Source: JAQBZY01 sp038117205 (GTDB lineage: Bacteria > Pseudomonadota > Alphaproteobacteria > Rhodospirillales > Casp-alpha2). From it: 64,000 nt of DNA. Position numbers and translations under genes: made by a program. Every line of letters starts with the position of its first letter. Within the stretch, counting starts at the first letter, position 1. Under the pieces are notes generated by a model. The model saw nothing but the letters and a program-made list of their open reading frames with translations, made no database searches and was not told where the DNA came from. Shown here piece by piece: positions 17,396-26,076 of this stretch. The DNA lies in the NCBI GenBank assembly GCA_038117205.1, contig JAYOFL010000007.1, forward strand, positions 1-64,000. The letters run 5' to 3'.

Positions 17396-20223
17396 GCGGC
17401 GGCGGGAGACGCGTGATCGACGGCGTCGGCGCAGCGGTGGCAGAGCGTCGGGTGCTCGGCGACCGAGCCGACCTCGTCCAGCACCTTCCAGCAGCGTTCG
17501 CACTTCTCGCCGCTGGCGCGCTCGACGACGACGGCGATGTCCGGCACGTCCTCGGTCCGGCGCGCGCCCTCGGGCGCGGCGCCGTCGCCGAACGTGAAGC
17601 CCGACGTGATGCAGAGCTCGGCCAGATCGACACCCTGCGTGGCCGCCCGGTCCGCGTCCGGCGCATAGACCACCGGGTGCGCCTGCAGGCTGGAACCGAT
17701 CAGTTTTTCGGCGCGCGCCACTTCGAGCGCGCCGGTGACGGCGCGGCGCAGGCGCCGGAGCGCCGTCCACTTGTCGGCGAGGGCGTCGTCGCGCCAATTC
17801 GCCGGCACGGCCGGGAACGTGCGGAGATGCACCGAGTTGCCCTTGGTCCGGTCGGGATGGCGGGCCAGCCACGCTTCCTCGGCGGTGAAGCAGAGGAACG
17901 GCGCCAACCAGGCCGTCAGGTGATCGAACAGGATGTCGAGGACCGTCCGCGCGGCGCGGCGCTCCAAGGAATCCGTCCGGCCGCAGTAGAGCGTGTCCTT
18001 GCGGACATCGAAATAGAACGCCGACAGATCGACGGCGCAGAAGTTGTGCAGCTCGGCGAAGAAGCCGTGGAATTCGAAGCCGTCGCAGGCGGTCCTGAGC
18101 GCGTCGTCCATGGCCCGCATCCGGTGCAGCACCCAGCGTTCCAGTTCCGGCATGTCGGCCGGCCGCACGCGCTCGGCGTCCGAGAAACCGTCCAGGTTGC
18201 CGAGGATATAGCGGAGCGTGTTACGGAAGCGGCGGTAGATGTCGGACTGCTGCTTCAGGATTTCCGGCCCGATTCGCAGGTCTTCCGAATAATCCGAGTT
18301 GATGACCCAGAGGCGCAGGATGTCGGCGCCCATCTTGGCGTACACGTCCTGCGGCGACACGATGTTGCCCAAGGACTTCGACATCTTCTGACCGTCCTCG
18401 GCCATGACGAAGCCGTGCGTCAGCACCGCGTCATAGGGTGCCCGGCCCCGCGTGCCGCAGCTTTCCAGCAAAGACGAATGGAACCAGCCGCGATGCTGGT
18501 CGGTCCCTTCGAGATAGATGGACGCCGGCCAACGCTGGTCTTCCCACGGCCCGTCCTCGAGCACGAAGGCGTGCGTGGAGCCGGAATCGAACCAGACGTC
18601 CAGAATGTCCGTCACCTGCTCGTAGTCGTCCGGATTGTAGTCGTTGCCGAGGAAGCGCGACGGCGGCGACGCGAACCAGGCGTCCGCCCCTTCCGCCTCG
18701 AAGGCTTCGAAGATGCGGTCGAGCACCTTCTGGTCGCGCAACGGTTCGTCGGAATTCTTGTCGACGAAGACGGTGATCGGCACGCCCCAGGCGCGCTGGC
18801 GCGACACCACCCAGTCGGGCCGTTCGGCGATCATGCCGCGCAGCCGGTTCTGCCCCGACGCCGGCACGAAGCGGGTGGCGTCGATGGCCGCGAGCGCCGT
18901 CGCGCGCAGACCGTTCTTCTCCATCGAGATGAACCACTGCGCCGTGTTGCGGAAGATCAGCGGCTGCTTGGAGCGCCAGGAATGCGGATAGCGGTGCTTG
19001 AGCTTGCCCTTGCCGAGCAGCCCGCCGGCCTCCCGGATGACGTCGGCCACGTGGTCGTTGCACTTATAGACGTGCTCGCCCGCGAAGATCGGCACGTGCG
19101 GGAAATAGGTCCCGTCCTCGCCGACCGTATGCGGCACCTCGATGCCGTTCTTCATGCCGAGCACCCAGTCGTCGGCGCCGTGCCCGGGCGCGATATGCAC
19201 GATGCCCGTACCTTCATCGGTGGTCGCGAAGTCGGCGGCGAGCGCCGGCACGTCGAAATCGAAACCTTGACCGCGCAGCGGATGCCGGCAGATCGTGCCT
19301 TCCAGCTTGGCGCCCTTGAATTCGGCCAGCACCTTGTGGCCGGTGACGTGCGTCACGGCGCAGAACGCCTCGACGAGCGCCTTGGCGACGACCAGCTTCT
19401 CGCCGACGACGGCGAGGCTCTTCTCGTCGGCCTCGGTCACTTCGAGCGTCACGTAGTCGATGCCGGGGCCGTAGGCGACGGCGCGGTTGCCGGGCATGGT
19501 CCAGGGCGTCGTCGTCCAGATGACGATGGAAGCCCCCTCGATCTCCAGCGTCGACGCCTTGGTGACCGCAAAGCGCACGTAGATGGTGGTCGACGTGTGG
19601 TCGTAGTATTCGACTTCCGCTTCCGCCAGCGCCGTCTTTTCCACCGGCGACCACATGACCGGCTTGGAGCCGCGATAGAGCGAGCCGTCCATCAGGAACT
19701 TGCCGAGCTCGCGCGCGATCCGCGCCTCGGCGGCGAAGCTCATGGTCGTGTAGGGATGGTCCCAATCGCCCATGACGCCCAAGCGCTTGAATTCCTCGCG
19801 CTGCACGTCGATCCAGTGCTCGGCGAACTCGCGGCACTCCTTGCGCAACTCGACGATCGGCACGTCGTCCTTGTCCATCTTCTTGGCGCGGTACATTTCC
19901 TCGATCTTCCACTCGATGGGAAGACCGTGGCAGTCCCAGCCCGGCACGTAGTCGGCGTCCTTGCCGAGCATCTGCTGCGTGCGGTTGATGACGTCCTTGA
20001 GAATCTTATTGAGCGCGTGGCCGATGTGCAGGTGGCCGTTCGCATAGGGCGGACCGTCGTGCAGGATGAACTTCTCGCGGCCCTTGGAAATGCGCCGGCG
20101 CTCGCCCTCGAAGTCGGTGTCCTTCCAGTGCTTCAGCAGTTCCGGCTCGCGCTCCGGCAGACCGGCCTTCATGGGGAAGTCGGTCTTCGGCAGGAACACG
20201 GTGGATTTGTAATCGACGCTCAT
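17392..20223 (-). CDS. ileS: Isoleucyl-tRNA synthetase
   Basis: Class Ia synthetase charging tRNA-Ile, with an editing domain. The 943-residue product has PYANGHLHIGHALNK (HIGH at residues 66-69), the editing-domain TTTPWTMPGNRA block, the KMSKS loop in DGQKMSKSLGNIV, and a C-terminal zinc finger with two Cys pairs (CERCW, then CHRC). ATG 20223 was chosen because homology starts at DYKSTVFLPKTDFPMK; the longer frame upstream lies in ribF. Confidence 0.97.
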   Translation of the reverse strand: MSVDYKSTVFLPKTDFPMKAGLPEREPELLKHWKDTDFEGERRRISKGREKFILHDGPPYANGHLHIGHALNKILKDVINRTQQMLGKDADYVPGWDCHGLPIEWKIEEMYRAKKMDKDDVPIVELRKECREFAEHWIDVQREEFKRLGVMGDWDHPYTTMSFAAEARIARELGKFLMDGSLYRGSKPVMWSPVEKTALAEAEVEYYDHTSTTIYVRFAVTKASTLEIEGASIVIWTTTPWTMPGNRAVAYGPGIDYVTLEVTEADEKSLAVVGEKLVVAKALVEAFCAVTHVTGHKVLAEFKGAKLEGTICRHPLRGQGFDFDVPALAADFATTDEGTGIVHIAPGHGADDWVLGMKNGIEVPHTVGEDGTYFPHVPIFAGEHVYKCNDHVADVIREAGGLLGKGKLKHRYPHSWRSKQPLIFRNTAQWFISMEKNGLRATALAAIDATRFVPASGQNRLRGMIAERPDWVVSRQRAWGVPITVFVDKNSDEPLRDQKVLDRIFEAFEAEGADAWFASPPSRFLGNDYNPDDYEQVTDILDVWFDSGSTHAFVLEDGPWEDQRWPASIYLEGTDQHRGWFHSSLLESCGTRGRAPYDAVLTHGFVMAEDGQKMSKSLGNIVSPQDVYAKMGADILRLWVINSDYSEDLRIGPEILKQQSDIYRRFRNTLRYILGNLDGFSDAERVRPADMPELERWVLHRMRAMDDALRTACDGFEFHGFFAELHNFCAVDLSAFYFDVRKDTLYCGRTDSLERRAARTVLDILFDHLTAWLAPFLCFTAEEAWLARHPDRTKGNSVHLRTFPAVPANWRDDALADKWTALRRLRRAVTGALEVARAEKLIGSSLQAHPVVYAPDADRAATQGVDLAELCITSGFTFGDGAAPEGARRTEDVPDIAVVVERASGEKCERCWKVLDEVGSVAEHPTLCHRCADAVDHASPAAA

Positions 20224-20239
20224 CTTCCGGGGTATCCGT

Positions 20240-21169
20240 TCAGGCTTGCAGGATTTGGCGCGCATCGGCGCAATCGCGGGCGATTTGTGCCTGCAAAGCG
20301 TCCAATCCGTCAAATTTCTTTTCCGGCCGGATATGCCGGATCAGTTCGACGGCGATGCGCTTGCCGTAAAGATCGCCCGAGAAATCGAACAGGTGCGCCT
20401 CCAGCCGCGGCGCGTTGCCGGCGACCGTCGGCCGGCTGCCGATGTTGGCGACGCCGGCCACCTTGGCGCCGTCCGGCAGCCGCGCCCGGACGGCATAGAC
20501 GCCGAACGCCGGGCGCTGATAGGCGCCGAGCCCGACGTTGGCGGTCGGGAAACCGAGCTGACGGCCGCGCCGGTCGCCGCCCATGACGCGCCCCGAGATG
20601 GCGAACGGCCGGCCGAGCACCTTGGCGGCCTCTTCGACCTTGCCGTCGGAGAGGAGCTCGCGGGCACGCGACGAGGAATAGAGCCCGCCGCCGTCGTCCG
20701 ACGCGGCGCTGACGGCGGTGAAGTCGAAGCCGAGCTTGCGGCCCATGGCCAGCAGGGTCTCGCAACTGCCTTGGCGCTTGTGGCCGAAGCGGAAGTCGTA
20801 GCCGGCGACCACGTGCCGGACGCCGAGCGCGCCGATCAGAAAGTCGGTGACGAAGGCTTCCGCCGAGCACTGCGACAGCGCCACGTCGAAGCGGCGCGCG
20901 ATCAGAAACTCGACGCCGAGACCCCGGATCGCCTGCGCCTTGTCGCGGAACGGCGTCAGGCGGAACGGCTCGTGGCCGGGCTGGAAGATGGCGCGCGGAT
21001 GCGGCTCGAAGGTCAGCACGCCCCACGGCGCCTTGACGGCTTCCGCGATGCGTCCGGCCTCGCCGATGACGGTCCTGTGCCCGAGGTGCACGCCGTCGAA
21101 ATTGCCGACGGCGACGACGCCCCGGCGGTGCCGGTCGGCCAGCGATCTGACGTGGCGGTAAAGCTGCAT
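20240..21169 (-). CDS. ribF: Bifunctional riboflavin kinase / FAD synthetase RibF
   Basis: Makes FMN and FAD from riboflavin. The 309-residue product has the N-terminal adenylyltransferase domain (VAVGNFDGVHLGHR at about 20-33, YSSSRAREL) and the C-terminal flavokinase domain (GDRRGRQLGFPTANV, YGVYAV-like segment FGVYAVRARL). ATG 21169 directly precedes the conserved N-terminus. It lies 16 bp upstream of ileS in the same direction, heading the ribF-ileS-lspA run. Confidence 0.95.
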   Translation of the reverse strand: MQLYRHVRSLADRHRRGVVAVGNFDGVHLGHRTVIGEAGRIAEAVKAPWGVLTFEPHPRAIFQPGHEPFRLTPFRDKAQAIRGLGVEFLIARRFDVALSQCSAEAFVTDFLIGALGVRHVVAGYDFRFGHKRQGSCETLLAMGRKLGFDFTAVSAASDDGGGLYSSSRARELLSDGKVEEAAKVLGRPFAISGRVMGGDRRGRQLGFPTANVGLGAYQRPAFGVYAVRARLPDGAKVAGVANIGSRPTVAGNAPRLEAHLFDFSGDLYGKRIAVELIRHIRPEKKFDGLDALQAQIARDCADARQILQA

Positions 21170-21241
21170 CGGGGGAACCTGTCAGCAGGCCCGGAACGGG
21201 TCAAGATTGTTGAAGGGCCGGCATTGGTATCCGAAACGGAA

Positions 21242-21264
21242 ACGGGCGCCGCGTGGGCGCCCGT
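21242..21264 (-). terminator. Probable intrinsic terminator of the MaoC gene
   Basis: A 9-bp perfect stem (21242-21250 with 21256-21264) and 5-base loop, read leftward as ACGGGCGCC-CACGC-GGCGCCCGT, followed by TTCCGTTTC. It lies 32 bp past the MaoC stop codon and before ribF. Confidence 0.7.
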
Positions 21265-21295
21265 CCGTATTCCTCGCGGAACCCTTGCGGGGTGC

Positions 21296-21748
21296 TTACT
21301 TCGCGCGGGTCGGCACCATAATGGTGGCTTCGCCGTCGACGACCACCTTGCCGTTCACCATGCACTGGGTCTTGAGCTCGATGAACTTCTTTTCCGGGAT
21401 CATCTTGGTGATCGTGCAGTGCGCCTGCACGGTGTCGCCGCTTTTCACCGGCGCCTTGAAGCGCAGCGTCTGCGAGACGTAGATGCAGCCCGGCCCCGGC
21501 AGCTTGGTGCCGATGACGGTGGAAATGAAGGCCGCCGTCAGCATGCCGTGCGCGATACGGCCCTGGAACATGGTTTCCGACGCGAACTCGTGGTTCAGGT
21601 GCACCGGGTTGGTGTCGCCGGAAATGCCTGCGAAGACGATGATGTCGGCATCCGTGATCGTCTTGGCGAAGACGTCGTGCATGCCTTCTTCGAGGTCCTC
21701 GAAATAATAGCCATGAAGCTTGTCCATGGGATTGGTCATTTGGTCCAT
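21296..21748 (-). CDS. MaoC-family (hotdog) hydratase
   Basis: A 150-residue single-hotdog protein of the (R)-specific enoyl-CoA hydratase type. The hydratase motif is visible as GDTNPVHLNHEFA (Asp and His catalytic pair), followed by GRIAHGMLTAAFIS. It could act in fatty-acid or polyhydroxyalkanoate metabolism (PhaJ-like), but a simple MaoC-like dehydratase is the safer call. ATG 21748 has GAGG nine bases upstream; the in-frame ATGs at 21763 and 21739 are alternatives. Two TGCATTGCAA sites lie upstream in the divergent gap. Confidence 0.82.
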   Translation of the reverse strand: MDQMTNPMDKLHGYYFEDLEEGMHDVFAKTITDADIIVFAGISGDTNPVHLNHEFASETMFQGRIAHGMLTAAFISTVIGTKLPGPGCIYVSQTLRFKAPVKSGDTVQAHCTITKMIPEKKFIELKTQCMVNGKVVVDGEATIMVPTRAK

Positions 21749-21799
21749 CCGGCGTATCCTCATGCCAACAAAGGGCGATTTCGCGGCTGCGAAATTTTC

Positions 21800-21865
21800 T
21801 GCATTGCAATATACCCCTTCGAAAAACCCCCGGCAAGTTGCGGTTTTCTGCTATGTGCATTGCAA
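21800..21865. promoter_or_regulatory. Duplicated TGCATTGCAA sites in a divergent promoter region
   Basis: TGCATTGCAA occurs at 21800-21809 and again at 21856-21865. Each is preceded by a TTTTCTG stretch. The core TGCA-T-TGCA is a short palindrome. The copies lie 52 and 108 bp upstream of the MaoC start and before the M23 gene. TGC-rich dyads are known targets of PhaR-type regulators in some alphaproteobacteria, but that assignment is only inference. Confidence 0.4.
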
Positions 21866-21866
21866 A

Positions 21867-22886
21867 ATGATGAGTCATCGGAAAGGGCGGAAATCCGGGA
21901 TTTTCGGTCTCGCGGCCGTCGTCGCGCTGGCGGCGTGGGCGGCCGGCGCGGCGGCCCAGGAGCCGGTCCTCGACCTGCCGGTCGCCTGCCGGGTCGGCGC
22001 CGATTGCTGGCTGGTCAATTTCGTCGACCGCGATCCGGGGCCAGGCCGGGCCGATTTCCGGTGCGGCGCGCTCAGCTACGACGGCCATAAGGGCACCGAC
22101 ATCTCCATCGGCGATCTCGGCCGCATACGCCAGGGCGTCGACGTCCTGGCGGCGGCGGACGGCGTCGTTCTCGCCACCCGGGACGGCATGCGGGACACGG
22201 GGATTTCCGGCGCCGACGACACCTCGGTCGAGGGCCGCGAGTGCGGCAACGGCGCCATGATCGACCACGGCGGCGGCTGGACGACGCAATACTGCCATAT
22301 GCGGCGCGGCAGCCTCGCCGTCGAAAAGGGAAGCCGGGTGAGCCGGGGCCAGCCGATCGGACTGGTCGGGCTCTCGGGTCGGACCGAGTTCCCGCACATC
22401 CACATCACGGTCCGGCACGGCGGCACCATCGTCGACCCGTTCTCCGGCACCAGCGAGGTCGCCAAGTGCGATCCGAACGCCCGGACGGCCGGCCTATGGT
22501 CGCCGAAGGCCCGCGCCGCCCTCGCCTATCCGGGACCGCAACCGTATTCGGCGGGCTTCTCGGCGGCGGTTCCGGCCAAGGAAGAGGCCAGGGCCGGCGG
22601 GCTCAAGGCACGGCAGTTGCCGGCGGATTCCCCCGCTCTCGTCTTCTGGGCTGACATCTACGGCCTCAGGGCGGGGGACACGGTCACGCTCAGGCTGGCG
22701 CAGCCAGACGGCACCGTCGTCGCCGAGCGCTCGCACGCCATCGACCGGCCGCAGGCCATCTGGTTCGGCTATGTCGGACGAAAGCGGCCGGGCACGGCCT
22801 GGCCCGCGGGCATCTACGATGGCGCCGTCGTCGTCAGGCGCGGCGACGCCGATACGGTGAAGACGGAAAAACTCGACGTCCGCTAG
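21867..22886 (+). CDS. M23-family peptidase-like exported protein
   Basis: A 339-residue exported protein: signal peptide (about residues 1-31, ending AAAQ), then an M23 domain containing YDGHKGTDISI (HxxxD ligands), an elongated insert with two Cys (DTSVEGRECGNGAMIDHGGG) and HIHITV in place of the usual HLHFG. The C-terminal ~130 residues form a beta-rich domain without a recognised family. All three expected zinc ligand positions are filled, so activity is plausible. The start is one of two tandem ATGs (21867/21870). Divergent from the MaoC gene. Confidence 0.8.
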   Translation: MMSHRKGRKSGIFGLAAVVALAAWAAGAAAQEPVLDLPVACRVGADCWLVNFVDRDPGPGRADFRCGALSYDGHKGTDISIGDLGRIRQGVDVLAAADGVVLATRDGMRDTGISGADDTSVEGRECGNGAMIDHGGGWTTQYCHMRRGSLAVEKGSRVSRGQPIGLVGLSGRTEFPHIHITVRHGGTIVDPFSGTSEVAKCDPNARTAGLWSPKARAALAYPGPQPYSAGFSAAVPAKEEARAGGLKARQLPADSPALVFWADIYGLRAGDTVTLRLAQPDGTVVAERSHAIDRPQAIWFGYVGRKRPGTAWPAGIYDGAVVVRRGDADTVKTEKLDVR

Positions 22887-22890
22887 GCCC

Positions 22891-23346
22891 TCAAGGCTTC
22901 CGCTTGCGGACCAGCTTCGGCGTGCCGCGCAATGAACGGACGACTTTCGCCGGCTTCGCGGATTTGGCCGGCGTCTTCGCCTTGGCCGCCTTCTTCGGCG
23001 CGGCCTTCTTCGGCTCGGTCTTCTTCGGTTTCTCGGCGGACGTGAAATCGTCTTCGCTGAACAGCGGCGGCGGCGCCTTCTGCTTCTTGCGGGTGTGGCT
23101 TTCCTTGATGCGGTCCATGGTGCGCATGACGGTCGGATGCCGATCCGGCCGTTTGCGGGACTTTTCGAACAGCACGGCGCCGATCTGGCGCATGCGCTTC
23201 TGGATCGCCGTCGGCCGGTGCACCCGCTCGCAATAGCGCAGATACGCCGCCAGCGTCCACGGATTGGCCGGCACCGGCGTCAGGCCGCGCGGCTGGCACC
23301 AGTCGACGAAATCGTCCCAAACCTCTTCTCGCGGCGTCTCGGCCAC
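22891..23346 (-). CDS. Recombinase core-binding-like protein with histone-H1-like tail
   Basis: A 151-residue basic protein. Residues 1-90 resemble the SAM-like core-binding domain of tyrosine recombinases (WDDFVDWCQPRGLTPVPANP, TLAAYLRYCERV, TAIQKRMRQIGAV, HPTVMRTMDRIKESH). No catalytic recombinase domain follows. Residues 105-151 are Lys/Ala/Pro repeats (EPKKAAPKKAAKAKTPAKSA) like histone H1 or bacterial nucleoid proteins. It probably binds DNA, but this is inference and the family is not one I can name. The start is GTG 23346 with GGAGA upstream. It converges on the M23 gene with a 4-base gap. Confidence 0.65.
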   Translation of the reverse strand: MAETPREEVWDDFVDWCQPRGLTPVPANPWTLAAYLRYCERVHRPTAIQKRMRQIGAVLFEKSRKRPDRHPTVMRTMDRIKESHTRKKQKAPPPLFSEDDFTSAEKPKKTEPKKAAPKKAAKAKTPAKSAKPAKVVRSLRGTPKLVRKRKP

Positions 23347-23422
23347 CGGAAATCTCCGTTTTCAAGCCGTAAACGGCTGACTAGGGTAGCGCCCCCACAC
23401 TCGACGTCAACCGGAGGAACCT

Positions 23423-24505
23423 ATGTCCAAGAAAACGTTGAAGATCGCCGCCATTCCCGGCGACGGAATCGGCCAGGAAGTGATCGGCGCCGGCGTCGAG
23501 GTGTTGAAGGCGGTGGCCGAGCGGGACGGCGGGTTCGACGTGGCGGACACGTTCTTCGACTGGGGCTCGGAACGGTACCTGAAGACCGGCGAAATGATGC
23601 CGAAGGACGGCCTGGACACGGTCAAGACGTTCGACGCCATCTACTTCGGGTCCGCCGGCGATCCGCGCGTGCCGGACCACATCACGCTCTGGGGCTTGCG
23701 CCTGCCGATCTGCCAGGGCCTCGACCAGTACGCCAACGTGCGCCCGACACGGCTTTTGCCGGGTATCGAGGGGCCGCTCCGCGGCGTCGGGCCGAAGGAG
23801 CTCGACTGGGTGATCGTCCGCGAAAACTCGGAAGGCGAATACGCCGGCGCCGGCGGCCGCGTGCACCAGGGTTACGCCGAGGAAGTGGGCCTCGACGTTT
23901 CCGTCTTCACGCGGGCCGGCGTCGAGCGCATCCAGCGCTTCGCCCTCGAACTGGCGCGCTCGCGGCCCAGGAAGAAACTCACCCTCGTCACCAAGTCGAA
24001 CGCGCAGCGGCACGGCATGGTCTTCTGGGACAAGGTGTTCGAGGAGGTGAAGGAGGACTATCCGGACGTCGAGACCGACAAGATGCTGGTCGACGCCATG
24101 ACGACGCGCATGGTCCTGAAGCCGGAAAGCATCGACACCGTCGTCGCGACGAACCTGCACGCCGACGTGCTGAGCGACTTGGCCGCCGCGCTGACCGGCT
24201 CGCTCGGCATCGCGCCGACCGGCAACCTCCGTCCCGAGAAGGACCGCCCCTCCATGTTCGAGCCGATCCATGGCTCCGCCTTCGACATCATGGGCAAGGG
24301 CGTCGCCAATCCCATCGGCTCGTTCTGGAGCGCGGCCATGATGCTCGATCATCTCGGCGAGGCTGACGCCGGCAAGCGCCTGATGCGGGCCATCGAGCGC
24401 GTGACCGGCGAGCGGAAGGCGGTGCCGCGCGATCTCGGCGGCACCGCGACGACCCGCCAAGTGACGGATGCGGTCATCAATGCCGTACAGGCGGATAACG
24501 AATAG
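23423..24505 (+). CDS. Isopropylmalate/tartrate dehydrogenase family enzyme
   Basis: NAD-dependent beta-decarboxylating dehydrogenase of 360 residues. Family motifs: AAIPGDGIGQEV at the N-terminus, FDWGSERYLKTGEMMP and AGDPRVPDHITLWGLRLPI, which match the tartrate dehydrogenase/decarboxylase (TtuC/YeaU) branch better than LeuB, then VRENSEGEYAG, the metal-binding NLHADVLSDLAAAL and EPIHGSAFDIMGKG. A strong RBS (GGAGG, 6 bases before ATG) supports the start. There are no leu-pathway genes nearby, consistent with a substrate other than isopropylmalate. Confidence 0.85.
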   Translation: MSKKTLKIAAIPGDGIGQEVIGAGVEVLKAVAERDGGFDVADTFFDWGSERYLKTGEMMPKDGLDTVKTFDAIYFGSAGDPRVPDHITLWGLRLPICQGLDQYANVRPTRLLPGIEGPLRGVGPKELDWVIVRENSEGEYAGAGGRVHQGYAEEVGLDVSVFTRAGVERIQRFALELARSRPRKKLTLVTKSNAQRHGMVFWDKVFEEVKEDYPDVETDKMLVDAMTTRMVLKPESIDTVVATNLHADVLSDLAAALTGSLGIAPTGNLRPEKDRPSMFEPIHGSAFDIMGKGVANPIGSFWSAAMMLDHLGEADAGKRLMRAIERVTGERKAVPRDLGGTATTRQVTDAVINAVQADNE

Positions 24506-24563
24506 CCGGCGAGAACGCCCTTCCCGTCTCGCGCGAACTCGGCGGACATCCTAAAATAATAGG

Positions 24564-25229
24564 ATGATCCGCAAGGTTGCGCTCTCCGCCCTCCTCTCAC
24601 TCGCCGCCGCCGGGGCGTGGGCCTCGGCGATGCCGGTCGGCGAAGATCTCGCCGCCGCCGGCTGGCGGACGATATCCTTCAGCGGCATTCCGGAAGCCCG
24701 GTTTACCGGCTCCTCGGACGGCGTCATCGAGGTCGCGTCCAAGGACGGCGCCAGCATCCTCTATCGGTCCGTCGACATGCCGGCGTCGCATCTGCTCTGG
24801 GACTGGCAATCGGCGGGCGCGGCGCCGCGATCCGACGTCCGTCAATCCGAGGGCGACGACCGGGTGCTGGCCGTGCACGTCCGCTTCGCCGACAAGGGCG
24901 ACACGTCGTTCCTCGGCAGCGCCGCCATCGCCATGTCGCCGTTCTCGCGCGGCCGCTTCATCACCTATGTCTTCGGCGGCCTGCAAAAGGACGAAACGGG
25001 CTTTCCGCACCCGCACCTGCCGGAACGCGCCTGGATGATCGTCAAGCGCCCGGCCGACGCGCCGAAGATGGTCTGGCTCGCCGAAAACGTCGACGTCGAC
25101 GCCGACTATCGCCGCGCCTTCGGCGGCAAGGCGCCGATGGTGACGCACGTCGGCGTCTCCGGCGACTGCGACGAGACCGGCGCGGATTGCCGCGGTCTGC
25201 TGCGCGGCCTCCGCTTCATGGGCGATTGA
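24564..25229 (+). CDS. DUF3047 exported protein
   Basis: A 221-residue protein with a signal peptide (about residues 1-21, ending AWA). The body matches DUF3047 (LLWDWQSAGAAPRSDVRQSE, DDRVLAVHVRF, HVGVSGDCDETGA), a beta-rich family of unknown function in proteobacteria. The C-terminal region has two Cys (SGDCDETGADCRG) that could form a disulfide. The RBS before ATG 24564 is poor; the upstream sequence is AT-rich (CCTAAAATAATAGG). Its TGA stop forms a TGATCA palindrome with the stop of the convergent DUF547 gene. Confidence 0.82.
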   Translation: MIRKVALSALLSLAAAGAWASAMPVGEDLAAAGWRTISFSGIPEARFTGSSDGVIEVASKDGASILYRSVDMPASHLLWDWQSAGAAPRSDVRQSEGDDRVLAVHVRFADKGDTSFLGSAAIAMSPFSRGRFITYVFGGLQKDETGFPHPHLPERAWMIVKRPADAPKMVWLAENVDVDADYRRAFGGKAPMVTHVGVSGDCDETGADCRGLLRGLRFMGD

Positions 25230-26042
25230 TCATTCGTTGAGGCGCCAGTCGTAGGCGTAGCCGTCGATGCCGCGCGCGGTCTTGAGTTTCTCCACCAGCA
25301 CCGGCGCCGCGTAACGGCGGAGATGATCGAGCACGCCCGCCTCCGAGCCGCCGAAATCCGATTGGAACCAGTCGTAGATGGAGGACGCCGTGACGCGGCC
25401 GTCCTTGACGGCGACGCCGCGCGGATCGTTGACGTAGCTCCTGGCCGCCGCGTCGAGGACCGCGTCGATGTCGGCGGCGCGATAGGCCGACGCGCGAAGA
25501 TCCGGACAGCCGACCGACGCACAGTTGACGGCGTAATGGACGCGCGGGTCCTTCCAGATCGGGCGCAGGATGCGGTGCTCGATGTCGTCGAGGCTGAGCG
25601 GCTCGCCTTCGACCTCGGTCAATTTCTTGCCCCAGGGACCGTCCGAGAAAATGCCGGGCGAGATATCGATGTCGCGGATGCTCTTGACCGGATAATGCTC
25701 GAGGACGACGCGCACCGTCAGGGCGTTGTAGAGGTTGATCCATAAGGCGAGCTGTTCGGACCGCGCCAGCGCGGTCACCTTTTCCCGGCCCAGCGCCGCG
25801 ATGTAATCGGAAAGCGCCTTCCTGTCGGCGTCGGCGACCTGCCCATAGGCGAGTCTGTCGACGCCGGCCTGATCGACGGTGACGTAGCGCATCAAAAAGG
25901 TGTCCCACGGCGCGTGATCGACGGCGCGGGTCGAGGACGCGTCGAAGGGCTGCCAGCGGGGCCAGGGCTCCGCCTTCGGCGCTGCCTGGGCGGCGGCGGA
26001 CATCGCGAGCAAGAGGGCGGCTAGGAAAAATCGACGGAGCAT
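25230..26042 (-). CDS. DUF547 exported protein
   Basis: A 270-residue protein with a signal peptide (about residues 1-20, ending AQA). DUF547 signatures are present: LWINLYNALTVRVVLEHYP, VHYAVNCASVGCPDLR and VNDPRGVAVKDGRV, followed by SSIYDWFQSDFGG. The family is widespread and of unknown biochemical function; the conserved Cys-containing NCASVGCP segment suggests an active or metal site. Convergent with DUF3047 with directly abutting stops. Confidence 0.85.
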   Translation of the reverse strand: MLRRFFLAALLLAMSAAAQAAPKAEPWPRWQPFDASSTRAVDHAPWDTFLMRYVTVDQAGVDRLAYGQVADADRKALSDYIAALGREKVTALARSEQLALWINLYNALTVRVVLEHYPVKSIRDIDISPGIFSDGPWGKKLTEVEGEPLSLDDIEHRILRPIWKDPRVHYAVNCASVGCPDLRASAYRAADIDAVLDAAARSYVNDPRGVAVKDGRVTASSIYDWFQSDFGGSEAGVLDHLRRYAAPVLVEKLKTARGIDGYAYDWRLNE

Positions 26043-26076
26043 GGTCCCCAGGCGGTCCTTCGGCGTTCGAGAAAAA

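Noticed and set aside
17413..20586. 1057-residue open frame antisense to ileS
   Set aside because: High GC content leaves long stop-free antisense frames. The translation is Arg/His/Asp/Val-rich with no motif, while the other strand encodes a complete IleRS.
23423..24505. LeuB (3-isopropylmalate dehydrogenase)
   Set aside because: Family is right, but the FDWGSERYLKTGEMMP and LWGLRLPI segments fit the tartrate dehydrogenase branch better and no leu genes are adjacent.
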